From Lineus longissimus (lineage: Eukaryota; Nemertea; Pilidiophora; Heteronemertea; Lineidae), in the NCBI RefSeq assembly GCF_910592395.1, contig NC_088317.1, positions 10,480,001 through 10,544,000 of the forward strand: a stretch of 64,000 bases of DNA. The letters are read 5' to 3'. A program made the translations under genes and the position numbers. The stretch's first letter is position 1, and each line of letters begins with the position of its first letter. Shown in pieces: positions 44,164 through 54,825 of this stretch. The notes under the pieces were generated by a model, which worked only from the letters and a program-made list of their open reading frames with translations, searched no databases and was not told the DNA's origin.

Positions 44164-44582
44164 TAGTAAATTATCTAAAATAATACATTGAGTACGATTT
44201 AAAAGGATACTTCTCTGGTCCTAGAAAATGGCTCTGTAAGGAAAGGTATGAAAAGACAGTTCAGTCATCACTAAAAAAAGGTATTAACACTCTACCTTCT
44301 AAGTTAGTTTCAGATATTGAGTCAATGATATTTCAATTTCACTGCGGAAAGTATGATTGGTATTTAGACACATAATTCATTAACCGTGCTATTGGTAATC
44401 AACACTTAACTGATGCGAACTTTAATGATTGATTATGTTGTTTAACATCCATTTAACATCCAAGGATAGAATTAATGATTTGAATGATTTATGGTATGAT
44501 TTCATTAAAAGTATTTTCTTCAAGAATTACTGGTCAGATAAGGAAGATGACGATAACTTAACTCTAGCTAGTGAACCCATAC
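44164..44582 (+). pseudogene. Degraded Polinton-like coding segment
   Basis: Short open pieces in AT-rich sequence: GYFSGPRKWLCKERYEKTVQ, SLKKGINTLPSKLVSDIESM and, in another frame, RINDLNDLWYDFIKSIFFKN. Stops and frame changes separate them. Same strand and composition as the genes at 41084-42537, so they probably continue that relic across repeat A2. No family is recognised. Confidence 0.35.
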
Positions 44583-44803
44583 GTGACCCGCTCTACCAAA
44601 ACTAGGCGCTTGTCGCATCTGAACTTGACAGGTTGATACGGACTTGTTGTTCATTTCCCTATTGTAGACCTTTTGTGAAATGTGACCAAATCAGTTTGTA
44701 ATAGATTTCACAAAAGGTCTACAATAGGGAAATGAACAACAAGTCCGTATCAACCTGTCGAGTTCAGATGCGACAAGCGCCTAGTTTTGGTGGAGCGAGT
44801 CAC
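44583..44803. mobile_element. 221-bp hairpin MITE, copy H1
   Basis: Two inverted arms of about 98 bases, starting GTGACCCGCTCTACCAAAAC and ending TGGTGGAGCGAGTCAC, flank a loop of about 25 bases reading TGTGACCAAATCAGTTTGT. ATAC flanks it on both sides (44579-44582 and 44804-44807), a probable 4-base target duplication. Nearly perfect palindrome; noncoding. Confidence 0.9.
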
Positions 44804-44980
44804 ATACTTGCTGCTATGGCAGAAAAAGACAAAGTTACCATTTATGGGTAGAACTAATACTATTCCATGTAACATAGAATGCCAGAAACATCTTAGAACT
44901 TTACTGTTAACATAATACTAAAAAGATAAAAAAGTTAAAAAGTTAAAAGAATAAGTAACGTTAATTTTCTTTACAAATAA

Positions 44981-45334
44981 ATGGAATCTAGTGTTATTGA
45001 GCAACAGATGAAACAGATCGGTGGTCTTAGTCAACCTCCTAGTTACCAACTAGGGCAACAAAAAACAACTGGAGTTACACTCTCAGGACAAAATTCTACT
45101 AACTTTCAACTAGGTTCCAACAAGAATTTAACTACTCAATGGCTAGTTAACACTGGTAGTCGTGTAGTTAACACTGGAAGTCAAGGTGTAGTTAATTCTA
45201 GTCAAGGTCTAGTTAATTCTAGTTGCCAACTAGGTTCAAGTAACTCTCAACTAACCTCAACTAACTCTCAACTAACCTCAACTAACTCTCAACTAGGATC
45301 AACTAACTCTCAACTAAATTCAATTCACTTGTAA
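44981..45334 (+). CDS. Ser/Asn/Gln/Thr-rich repeat protein in Polinton-like cluster
   Basis: ATG 44981 to TAA 45332-45334, 117 codons without a lesion. After MESSVIEQQMKQIGGLSQPP the sequence is low-complexity, with repeated VNTGSQ/VNSSQG and then four near-identical units of the type TNSQLTS/TNSQLGS (about 45235-45318). There is no hydrophobic segment or catalytic motif. The repeat units are nearly identical at DNA level, so expansion is recent. It could be a virion-associated or disordered linker protein of the relic element, but that is a guess. Confidence 0.45.
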   Translation: MESSVIEQQMKQIGGLSQPPSYQLGQQKTTGVTLSGQNSTNFQLGSNKNLTTQWLVNTGSRVVNTGSQGVVNSSQGLVNSSCQLGSSNSQLTSTNSQLTSTNSQLGSTNSQLNSIHL

Positions 45335-45987
45335 ATAAACACATTCATGTTTTAATCCTTGAGTTTACTCTTTCTTTGTTGTTATATAATTGGGTGGAGG
45401 TTTGGTGTAGGGTTTGCTTGTAAGGAAGGTGTGATTGGAGTGAGTTGAAGCTTGAGGTTGGTGAGAGTGAGAGGACTGACTGGTATTTGCTGTGGGGTAG
45501 GTTATATTTTGAAGTAGTCTTTGATGAAATTGATGAATTAGATTATTTGATAGGTTAGCTTGTGGATAGACTTTATTGATGTTGAGTTTAGAGACAAATT
45601 GAGTCTTGGTGTGTGGTTGAAGTTTGATACCCCGGTTTTGATACGTCCTCTGAAGTAGTATAATGCGAAGATGCCAAAGTTAGTAATTGTAGTGAACGTG
45701 TATACATGTATATCCTGTGTAATTTGTATGTTTGGTTAATTGTAATTCATTTACTTTATGTGTTTCAGTTTTTCCGAGTTTGAAATAAACCTGCTGTGAT
45801 AAAGATACTCGAGTTGGTTGGTTGAGTTTGAGACCTGGATCCTTACACATTGTAATGGGGAATCATTAATGAAGATTGATCATGACATTAATACAAATAG
45901 TGACAAAGTCCCGAGAACAGAGTTTGAATAGGACGAAGTCCCGAGAGCTTTGCTGGAATAGTCACCTAATTAATTCCAGTAACATAA
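45335..45987. other. Gene-free G/T-rich stretch
   Basis: No gene is supported. 45380-45600 is G/T-rich on the plus strand. The similar blocks AAGTCCCGAGAACAGAG and AAGTCCCGAGAGCTTTG at 45907-45945 form a short direct repeat. AATAAA lies near 45785. Confidence 0.4.
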
Positions 45988-46236
45988 ATGGAGAGTGATA
46001 ACATAACTCAAGTTACAAGTAATATAGATGATACTAAACCAGTAGTAACTAAGAAGGTTCGAACTGCTAAACAATTAGCATGGTCTAGAGAGTTGAGTAA
46101 AGTACTCTGGAATTTAAAGAGAAAAAAAGACAACATTCAAAGAACCTAAACCGGAACCTGAACCTGAACCTATTACTAGTTCTTGGTCTAAGGTGGACGT
46201 AAGTGAATTGAATTGTAATTGCACAAGACAACATGC
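45988..46236 (+). pseudogene. Small basic Polinton-like protein, frameshifted
   Basis: ATG 45988 starts MESDNITQVTSNIDDTKPVV, then a basic stretch (KKVRTAKQLAWSRELSKVLW). Near an A-run at 46119-46127 the frame changes. The other frame continues with EPKPEPEPEPITSSWSKVD. It may be a small DNA-binding or late protein of the relic, but no family is certain. Confidence 0.4.
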
Positions 46237-46304
46237 GGTGCACCGGCTATATAAGGGTAAGGTTGTTTTTAGTATGCTTTAAACACTGCATCGATGAAGG
46301 AAAC

Positions 46305-47202
46305 ATGTCGGAACGAAAAACTCGGAAAGCGAACTTCACGAAGCGAGAAGTGGAAAAGCTCGTGAACCTGGTGACAAGTAACTGGAAGGTTCTTTCGAGC
46401 AAATTTAGCGATACGGTTACACTCCAAAGAAAAAACGAACTTTAGGCCGATATTGCGCGTGAAGTGAACGCCAGCTCGACCTGCGTGAGAAGTAAAGAGG
46501 AACTGCGGAAAAAGTGTGACGATTGGCTACAAAATAGAAAGCAGCAGAGAGGGACCGACTTTCAAAAATAACCTTCAAACGTTCCACGCGACGATGAAAG
46601 ATTTCTTACGGACATCAAGGAGAAGATTGTGGGGGTCATTGGAAAGGAGCTAATTGGCGGTATAAGCGGCGGCTTCGATTCAGCTGGACTGAAAACCAAG
46701 GTACGTGTTCTGTTAATTAGATGTAAAAAAAAAACACTGTGACATTTTTTGCGGCACAATCATTGAAGAGAACACATAAACTGTGACATAATCGTGTTGA
46801 TCCAAACTTATTTAAATCGTACCATAATAATTTTTCATTCGGCAGCATGCATGTCGTCATAATCAATGTGATGTAAACGCACATTACATTCATTATGTGC
46901 GGGAGAAGAGTCCTCCAAATAATTAGCCATATCTTTATTTTCAGCAGGTGAAGTTGAAGCGTTGGTGGTCACCTGAACATGGGGCTTCCGGGAGTGATTT
47001 TGAAGATACAACTGGGTCACCGTCTATCTTGGGAAGGCGCATACCAGCCAGATCCACCTGCACTGCGACTTCAATCTCCGATAATGGTGCTGATGGTGAA
47101 AAGCACAATCCGATGAAGATGATAATATCAGGAGCCCTACACCGCCAACAACCGCAAGACCTTCCCGCTTCACCTCTTTTCAAAAGTATGCTAAATAATT
47201 AA
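46305..47202 (+). pseudogene. Myb/SANT-like DNA-binding protein, two exons, two in-frame stops
   Basis: ATG 46305 starts MSERKTRKANFTKREVEKLV. The N-terminal 80 residues (SNWKVLSSKFSDT, ADIAREVNASSTCVRSKEEL, KKCDDWLQNRK) match Myb/SANT-like domains found in transposon partner proteins and related genes. TAG 46443-46445 and TAA 46569-46571 interrupt without changing frame. Exon 1 ends at 46700 before GTACGT; a T-rich tract and CAG end at 46944. Exon 2 (46945-47202) continues in phase 0 as a clean 86-codon frame (KLKRWWSPEHGASGSDFEDT) to TAA. Exon 1's end, IGGISGGFDSAGLKTK, resembles the helix that follows such domains. Spacing suggests either a Harbinger-like partner gene or the 5' neighbour of the broken gene that follows. 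Confidence 0.6.
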
Positions 47203-48142
47203 TGTGATCCTTTTTGCAGTTTGTCGATATGAAAATACCATTATCTTTAACATGCTGGTGTTAAAGTTTAAAACGTCCTAGGATAAAATGTCCGGGAACG
47301 AATGATTCTATTATAACCTGCAATATATCTGAGCTATTGACTGTTATGGTCTCAATTCAACCATAATCCTTATTTCGTTAGAATACAATAGAGCCGGACA
47401 CTTTTCCCAGGGGGACACTTTTTACTTTTACCGTTTTTGGCATAGTTGATTGAGAAGACCGACTGTATACCTTCACACTTGACAGGGGATTTGTATTTGA
47501 CCTACATCACCATGCACAATCGATTGCTCGATGGCAAGCCCATGTCGTACGATCAGTGGTGCAAGACGGCTGCAAACATCAGATGATAGGAATGCTGGAA
47601 GAAGGACGTCAGTGCGTAATAATTCTAGATTGAGCCATGAAGTACATTGAACGGTTATATATAGAGGCCCAGGTGGATTGGTTTGCCAAGAAGGGGATGT
47701 CATGCGAGTTTGTGGAGAGATTAAGATTTCTTCATTTTACCACATTCTTCAAGGTGGCCTTCAAGATTCAACTGCAGTCATTGCTATTATCATTCATCTT
47801 TTAATATATCTTAAGAGGCACCATCCACAGCTTGACACAGCTGCATTCCGATCTGATTGTGCAGGTTGTTACAAGTCAGCTAATAAAATCCTGTCTCTCC
47901 CTGCTGTGTCCCAATACACCGGTGTTCTAATCAAGAGATGGGACTTCTCCGAAGCATGCGATGGAAAAGACATCTGCGATCGTCGCAATGCCCTAGTCAA
48001 AATCCACATGGCCAACTCTGTGAATGCTGGCCACAATATCAGAATTCCTAGTGAAATGAAGGAAGCAATCGATTCGTATGAAGGTGTTAGAGGTAACCAC
48101 TGTGCTGTGGGATCCATTGGGACAGTGACAGTCAGACCATAT

Positions 48143-48363
48143 GTGACTCGCTCCACCAAAACTAGGCGCTTGTCGCATCTGAACTCGACAGGTTGATACG
48201 GACTTGTTGTTCATTTCCCTATTGTAGACCTTTTGTGAAATCTATAACAAACTGATTTGGTCACATTTCACAAAAGGTCTACAATAGGGAAATGAACAAC
48301 AAGTCCGTATCAACCTGTCAAGTTCAGATGCGACAAGCGCCTAGTTTTGGTAGAGCGGGTCAC
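48143..48363. mobile_element. 221-bp hairpin MITE, copy H2
   Basis: Same length and arms as H1 (GTGACTCGCTCCACCAAAAC ... TGGTAGAGCGGGTCAC), but the loop reads in the opposite direction (ACAAACTGATTTGGTCACA). ATAT flanks it at 48139-48142 and 48364-48367. It interrupts the coding sequence of the transposase-like gene. Confidence 0.9.
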
Positions 48364-48797
48364 ATATCGGTAGGCGTTAGCTACATATTACGTTACCTTC
48401 AAAACAAATGTATAGTTTTATGCATTTCATTGAAGGACATGTAGTAGAGATTTAGGTCTCGGATACAAACACTATTCACGCCATCCATCTTGTTATGCAA
48501 TGTATCATTTTAGTCATAAAGCCTTTAATAATAATGATAATAATAAGAATTATTATTATTATCAATATAAAGCCTTTAAGCCATAGCAGTTTTAGTGCAT
48601 TATTGCATTTGATTAATTGGAGCATATCCTGATCAGTCCAAGAATAAGCTTAGCCTGGAATGTAAAAAATTTTCTGTTTATGATTTACAAGTATGATCAC
48701 ATGATTTTGCTCCAGCTAATACACGGGAATTCATTAAAGCGCCCAATTCACTAATGGAGGCCTAATTTCTTCATGTATGTATTTAATCTATTATAGC
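48364..48797. other. Intron-like AT-rich gap
   Basis: Noncoding between the MITE and the C2H2 exon. It contains an (ATA/ATT)n run near 48525-48560. Confidence 0.5.
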
Positions 48798-49198
48798 CAC
48801 CGCCGCAGTAATCCGGGGAACAATTGGAAGATCCCGATCTTGTGGGCCTACCAGCAGAAGACCATTTCGGTAACTGGAAATGCCCAGAGGAGGGATGTTC
48901 CCGTATTTACCCAACGAAAGCAAGCCTAGAACAACACCTCCTTATTGGCAACCACCAATTCAACTTAGAGAGGATGACCACCTATGACAAAGTTCGGTTG
49001 GAATGGTTCAGAATTCATTAGCGGTCATTGGCGTTCAAGAGAGGGTTGCCACTTCTGTGCCAGTACTTACGAGTCTCGATCAGCCAGGTCAGGAGATGGG
49101 ATGCGCAATAAGAGTGACCCAAACTGGAAAGCGAAAGTCACCGGATGTATGAGAGTATCCCACAAATCTGTTTGTGTCAGTTGAAGCCAATAATATAT

Positions 49199-51517
49199 GA
49201 AATGGCAAGGGCCATTGTGCTCACCTGTCGATATGAAAGGGAGAGTATGAGGAAGAACTTGTCATTGTTAGGGGTTAATCATGCAATAGTTGTGGGATGG
49301 TGTGGTTTGTCTTGAAAAAGTGGAGTTAGTCGTATTGTTTTCCGCGTGCACATGTTACTGACGTTGGAATAAGTGAATCGTTATTTGTGGGAGAAGCTGA
49401 GAGATGTTTTACTGGCCAATTAAGACGGGTTTACATGTGTCTTAGCTATTCAGTGACTATTGAAAATAAACAGCGCATTTACATTTTGTAAAACCTGCTG
49501 TCATTGGCCGAAATTTCAAATGAATGGGATGTACCTGTGGAATTGCGTGTGATTACGCTATCTTGAAAGGAGTATTTATCCTCGGCTTGCGATTAGAGAG
49601 AAATGTTGAAAAATATGATACAAGAACAATTGAAGCAAGGAATGCACAGTATAGAATATGATGTACTGAGTAACTAGGTAGCAGTTTGTATTCATTTTTG
49701 AGACAATAACATAGTTACAAGACAGCCCTATAGTCGGATTCATAAGTAAATGTCACTGCCCTTTTGGGCCGCTGCGCAAATACTACTGGGCCGATTTCTT
49801 CAAAGTTTGGTTTTTCTTGAATCTAATTTCGGGACCCAAGAGGATTTTCATATTTCAGTAACCATGGTTACGAAATAATTTTTTTCTTTATAATTTGCTA
49901 TAGATCTCTATAGATAGGCCTTACTATAAAAGCACTGATGACAGCTACGCTACACTTTCATCATTATCATCATCTACTTTAGTCAACCAGCTCAGATGAC
50001 CTTTCTTGGGGCAGTGATCGGTAACGGTGAACTCCTTCCGACCCAACAGGCAAATGTTTACATTCGTGTCTCCGTGTATCATGGATTCATGTGTATACTA
50101 ACACCGTTGTTGTGTTGACACACTGACTGACTCCGACTGTGTACATTTCTACAGCGACGAAAAACGATCACAAAAATGGTTCTTTTTAAGCACTCGTGAC
50201 ATGTTTACAAAAATTAAAGCAAGTGTTTTTAGTAGAGGTTTACCTAATGAGTAGCGTCTGGGTGATTATAAACAATTAACTTGTGTTTAAAAGCCCACAT
50301 TGTAATGAAAGGTTTCGGCTTGACGCTAATCTCCACTGACGGCAGCCGCCATTTTGCCATACTCTCGAAACTTAGGATCGTCAAATGCAATGGAAATCAC
50401 ATAATTTCTGACACACACTGCTACAATTCATCATTTTATTGTTCTTTCACAGTATTATTACGCCACCCCGATTCGCAAGGCAGCTTGTACCAACTGGCTC
50501 TGCATTGACTATCCCCATTCCAAGCCGAAGAACAGTGTGACAAGTTTCTCAATTTACCTTCCAATCACAGTCAAAATTTTCTAAAACAACCGGCAATGAG
50601 GACAAACTAATAATCTCAAACCAATCACAAGAATGTAATCAACACATACGACCTCATCCGAAGAGCGGATGATTAAGTTTTAGCATTGATTCAAGGTGAT
50701 TTAATTCCTTCTTCGTCTCGCTTCAAATTCATAAAATGGCTGTCTTCCATACTTGTAGCATGCAGATCTAGTGGCGCAGTACAACACTGCGCATCTGGGA
50801 TACCCCAACGGATTGCCTCGAACCGCGAAATTCAAAACTGCTGGCAATGGGCCAACTGACATTTTTGCACAATACCGCCACCTAGTGATATGAAATGAAA
50901 TTAATCTATTTAATATCGAAACCTCTATATCATGCCGACCTCTTAAACTTCATTTCAAACTTCAATCTGCTGGAATAAAGAAAATGGGCTTTTTTAACCT
51001 TGAACTACTTATACCTGAATAGTAGGTCACACTGACCTAAATCTGTGTCAACATGTAGAGATGCCCAATAGGTGTCTACATATCAATTTTAGAGCGTCTA
51101 TGACCAATAGCAAAAAAACGTGCCATGATCAAAGAAATTTTAGAGCTCGACCTCTGTGACCTTGAAATGAAGGTCAAATCAAAAACCCGTGTGATATGTG
51201 ATGTACCTTTATTAGATACACCCACCATAAAATTTCCATCGCTCTAGCTTTAACCATAAGCTTCAAAATGACAAAAATAGGTTTTCAAAGAGCACCCCCT
51301 ATATGGCAGACCAGCAGTCAAATTGCGCTGATTTTCATTCTGAAGGAAGGTTTTGCCTAGGGGTACCCACACACCAAGTATGAACTTTCTGGGTCAAGCG
51401 GTTAAGAAACGTGCCACGATTTTGTCAAAAGTTAACGACGGACGACGACGACGACGACGACGACGGACGCCAGACGCCGTGGTATCGTATTAGCTCACCT
51501 GACAGGTGAGCTAAAAA
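49199..51517 (+). mobile_element. Nonautonomous element B2 (2.32 kb)
   Basis: Starts GAAATGGCAAGGGCCATTGT, then GCTCACCTGTCGATATGAAA. It ends with a (GAC)n run at about 51438-51470, GGTATCGTATTAGCTCACCT and GACAGGTGAGCTAAAAA. Matched along nearly its whole length by the complement of 22915-25576. Its last ~400 bases contain the module (GACCTCTGTGACCTTGAAAT, AAGAAACGTGCCA) also seen in A repeats. It lies between two coding pieces of the transposase-like gene, which resumes at its last base. No coding capacity. Confidence 0.8.
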
Positions 51518-51775
51518 GCTGACCCAAGACAAGTGGCTGAAACCATGCGCGACATGGTTGACGATAATGGTAACAAGAAGTGGCTCACACCAAAACAAAT
51601 AAAAACCTTCTTCAGTTACTTGTATGCTAGAAAGAGGCTTCAGAAAACCAGTGGTGCAGGTGACAAAGACGAAGAAGAAGTAGAAGAAGAAATAGTTGAC
51701 TCAATCGCTAAAATTGAGAGTATTGAAAAGGCGAAGGAACATCACGACATCATTCAAATGAACAAAGACTTGTAA

Positions 51776-54700
51776 TGCGAAAAGTCCCCAGAGGATCGTT
51801 ACCAAATGCCCTAAGTTTGTGTTTTACTAAAATTATATGTTTTAGATGTGTAAACTGTAGAACAGAAAAGTTTCACAGCATGAAATTTTCGCGAATGTCG
51901 GGCGATGGACTATGAAATACTGCGCTATGAATAGCTTAAAAACCTAGCAATTTACCTTTTTCATCATTTTTGCAAACGGTTGCCAAGGCAACCACAACAT
52001 ATATATGGAAGTTATTGTTTACACTGTTTACTCAATAGGCCATGCCTATCATTATTATCACTAGCATATACCCATGGAGCGGGCAAAGTTGAAATGTAAT
52101 ATACATTAGTTAAATGGGCACGATGATTGAGCTACATTAAATTTCTAACGTTACTGAAGTTTTATTTAAGGTTAAACACGAAATTAACTGCATTTAGGGA
52201 CTTATTGCTGCTATCTACATGCAACCCCCAATAGATTGATTGGCGTACGCTATTTTGCACAATGCATTGAGACCAGTGACAGCAGGTCCTGTTCCAAATA
52301 AGGCCCTCACATATTAGGCATATCACCTACCCACTCCCGTACCCAATGCCACTGTCGGACCAAAGCCAGGCGCATGGAGAGATGCAGAACGCATTTCAAA
52401 CTGACAACATCAGTCAGTAAAGAATAAAACAAAGAGCAAGCGCTGGCCACTGTACATATTTTGTCCATCCTGGCATAACTGTTTATTGATACCCTGACTA
52501 CATGTTCCGGTAGGCCACTCTGCAGAATTTGCCTTATCACTCAGGTCAGTGTTTCTCGAATAGAACTAAAATAGAACAGGCTAATCATTAATCTCCCTGC
52601 TAATACCCTGCACCATGGACCAGGTTGTATAGCACTACATCCGTGCTGGAAGCTAATACTGATGTGGCAGGGAGAATATGCGTGAAGTTTGTGCATGCTT
52701 TTGAGAATGAGCGGAGCTCTCCAGTCGACGTGCTCTCTGAAAAGTTGTTATTTATTCTAAAACCACGAAGATATTCGACGAAATGGTGAAACAGTGCAAA
52801 AACACCAGTTTTACCAAAATGGGTTAATTTGACCTTGAACTTTCAAAACCTTGCAAGGTCATTTGAGGGTAATGCAATAAATTTTTGGTAAGGCCTTCCA
52901 TAGGACTGAATTAGGAAGTGAATATCAGTAGCTTGGGAAGTGCTGAAGTTTTGCCATTCTTAATGCTATTTCTGAGACATTTTTAGAGGATTTCTCAGAA
53001 TTTGGTGATTTTATCAGTACCCAGGCTATTTTTTTTTCAAAAGTAGCGCCTTATCAAGGTTTTTCCAGCAGTAGCACTGGTTATCCTAGGCTAGATCATG
53101 TTTTGGAGAATATGCATGCTGAAAAAGGCATGTTTTTCAGTATTGTTCCTTTGTTTGGCCACCTGCCGCTAGGGGACGAGTAGAGATTATGACGATTGGG
53201 GTCAAAGGTCAAATTGAGATAAAATTTGAAAAAGCCATTGATGGGACATAATAAGGGTAATTATGACATTTTATGTATTCACGTCGCAACATCTTACACA
53301 TCTTACACTACGAAATGTGGTCATTTTTGCTATTCTGCAGTTTGAAAAATGATATTCTTTGACGGAAATTTAGTGTTTGGCATGACCACCAGGTATCGCC
53401 ACTCGACCACTCGACGGCATGACGTCACAGATAAGAATTATTGTCATTTTTTTCTTAGTTAAGGTCTAAGCTTTCCAAAAATGTATAACACATGCTAAAG
53501 TCCGAGAATACCATGGCCACTTTCTGCCTGATTTTTAGAGACAATGCCTCTAAATACACGGTGAGAAGCTAAGGGCTTACCTTGTGATTGCACGCACTAC
53601 GTACACCTGACTCAATCATTACACTGCTCTGTCGTGTTGTGTACATTTTGGAATTTAGGGCACAACGTAGACAGATATATCCAGTGTACCAATACCTATT
53701 TACTTAAATAACTTGTTTTTCAGAAGCAGTGCCAACATCGGCAAGACCAAGAGGTGAGCCACGACTCCCAGTCCACCTCCTCAAAGGTCTTCAAAGAAAA
53801 TTCATGCTTCGTCTGCAGAATCGACCCCGACTCTCAAACCAGTCTCTAATGAAGATGCAAATTCGAAGGTACTCATCTGGACTGATCTGATATTTCTGGC
53901 CGTCATTAAACTGGTTCGGAAGTTGTGGGGTGAGGAAGAAAGATGGCAGCCGAACTGGATTTCATGTTGGGTCATAAATCGATAGGGAAGCTCCCCTACA
54001 CTAGGCCATCACATCATAGAAGCTTCCGGTCTGTCACTCGCTCGGTTCTCAAGTAGTGGCAGCCGGGCACTCATGTTAGATTCTGGATCAGGTCCAGAAT
54101 TGATTGGGCATCTCCCCTACTGAGGTCATCACACCACATAAGTTTCAGGTCTGTCACTCACTCGGTTCTCAAGTTATGGGGCGGAATGTAAAACCGAAGA
54201 TGGCGGCCTGGTGGCCATGTTAGAATTTGGGCTGGGTCTAAAATTTATAGGAAACCAGCTGAGAACATAATGCCCCCATCTCATCTTCGTTTAGCGGGGG
54301 GGGGGGGGGGGAATAATAAAAAATCGAGTGAGCAAATCATTCAATCCAATCCAACACATTACATGTGTCAACACAAGTGATTTTTCCCGAAAGTCAATGA
54401 ATGCTCTGTGGAAGAGACAATTACCTTTCTCCAATGCGGTCAATGTGAACCCTGTACCTCCCCAAACAGGATTGCCATCTCTTGTACTACTTTTGTAAGT
54501 AGTACATGTAACAGAAGAAAGTGAGTACTACCATATTTACAATATTTCGTTTTATCGTAGGATCATTTACACGTTACAGACAGTATTTGATATATTACAT
54601 ATTCAAACATTTTTATGACGAAATTAACAATAAGAACTAAAGCCTAACAGGAGCACCAAATGATCTAACTACATCCACATAAAGGCCACTCATGACCAAT

Positions 54701-54825
54701 CATGATATTTGAGGATGAAACATGAAATTAAACGAGGAGGAATAACTGACAGCTGCAATAACTCAAAAAAGTTTTGTGTGCACTTTGAGGGGTGTATACA
54801 ATCCAGAAATCGAAGACCGCAGACC
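51776..54825. other. Gene-free stretch; one weak exon candidate and a diverged tandem repeat
   Basis: No gene is firmly supported. A T-rich tract and CAG at about 53716 precede EAVPTSARPRGEPRLPVHLL, which could be a 3' exon of the gene ending at 51775, but this is weak. At 53985-54260 two related ~120-base units share CATCTCCCCTAC/AGCTCCCCTACA and GGTCTGTCACTC. A run of about 18 G lies at 54296-54313. Confidence 0.4.

Larger units (their letters stand above)
47464..51775 (+). pseudogene. Transposase-like C2H2 gene, split by a MITE and element B2
   Basis: Pieces in order: about 47640-48142 (DWFAKKGMSCEF; after a shift HILQGGLQDSTAVIAIIIHL, RSDCAGCYKSANKILSLPAV and RWDFSEACDGKDICDRRNAL), then MITE H2, then an exon at about 48798-49021 with acceptor-like T-rich DNA and a C2H2 finger (WKCPEEGCSRIYPTKASLEQ), a frameshifted stretch to about 49190, element B2, and 51518-51775 (ADPRQVAETMRDMVDDNGNK, stop 51773-51775). 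I recall this combination (acidic DxAGCY core, C2H2 finger, C-terminal ADP-xx-VA-xxM helix) from an uncharacterised multi-copy family in fish and invertebrates, perhaps RNase-H-like. Segment 47490-47587 may be an earlier exon (MHNRLLDGKPMSYDQWCKTA). Not functional. Confidence 0.6.
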
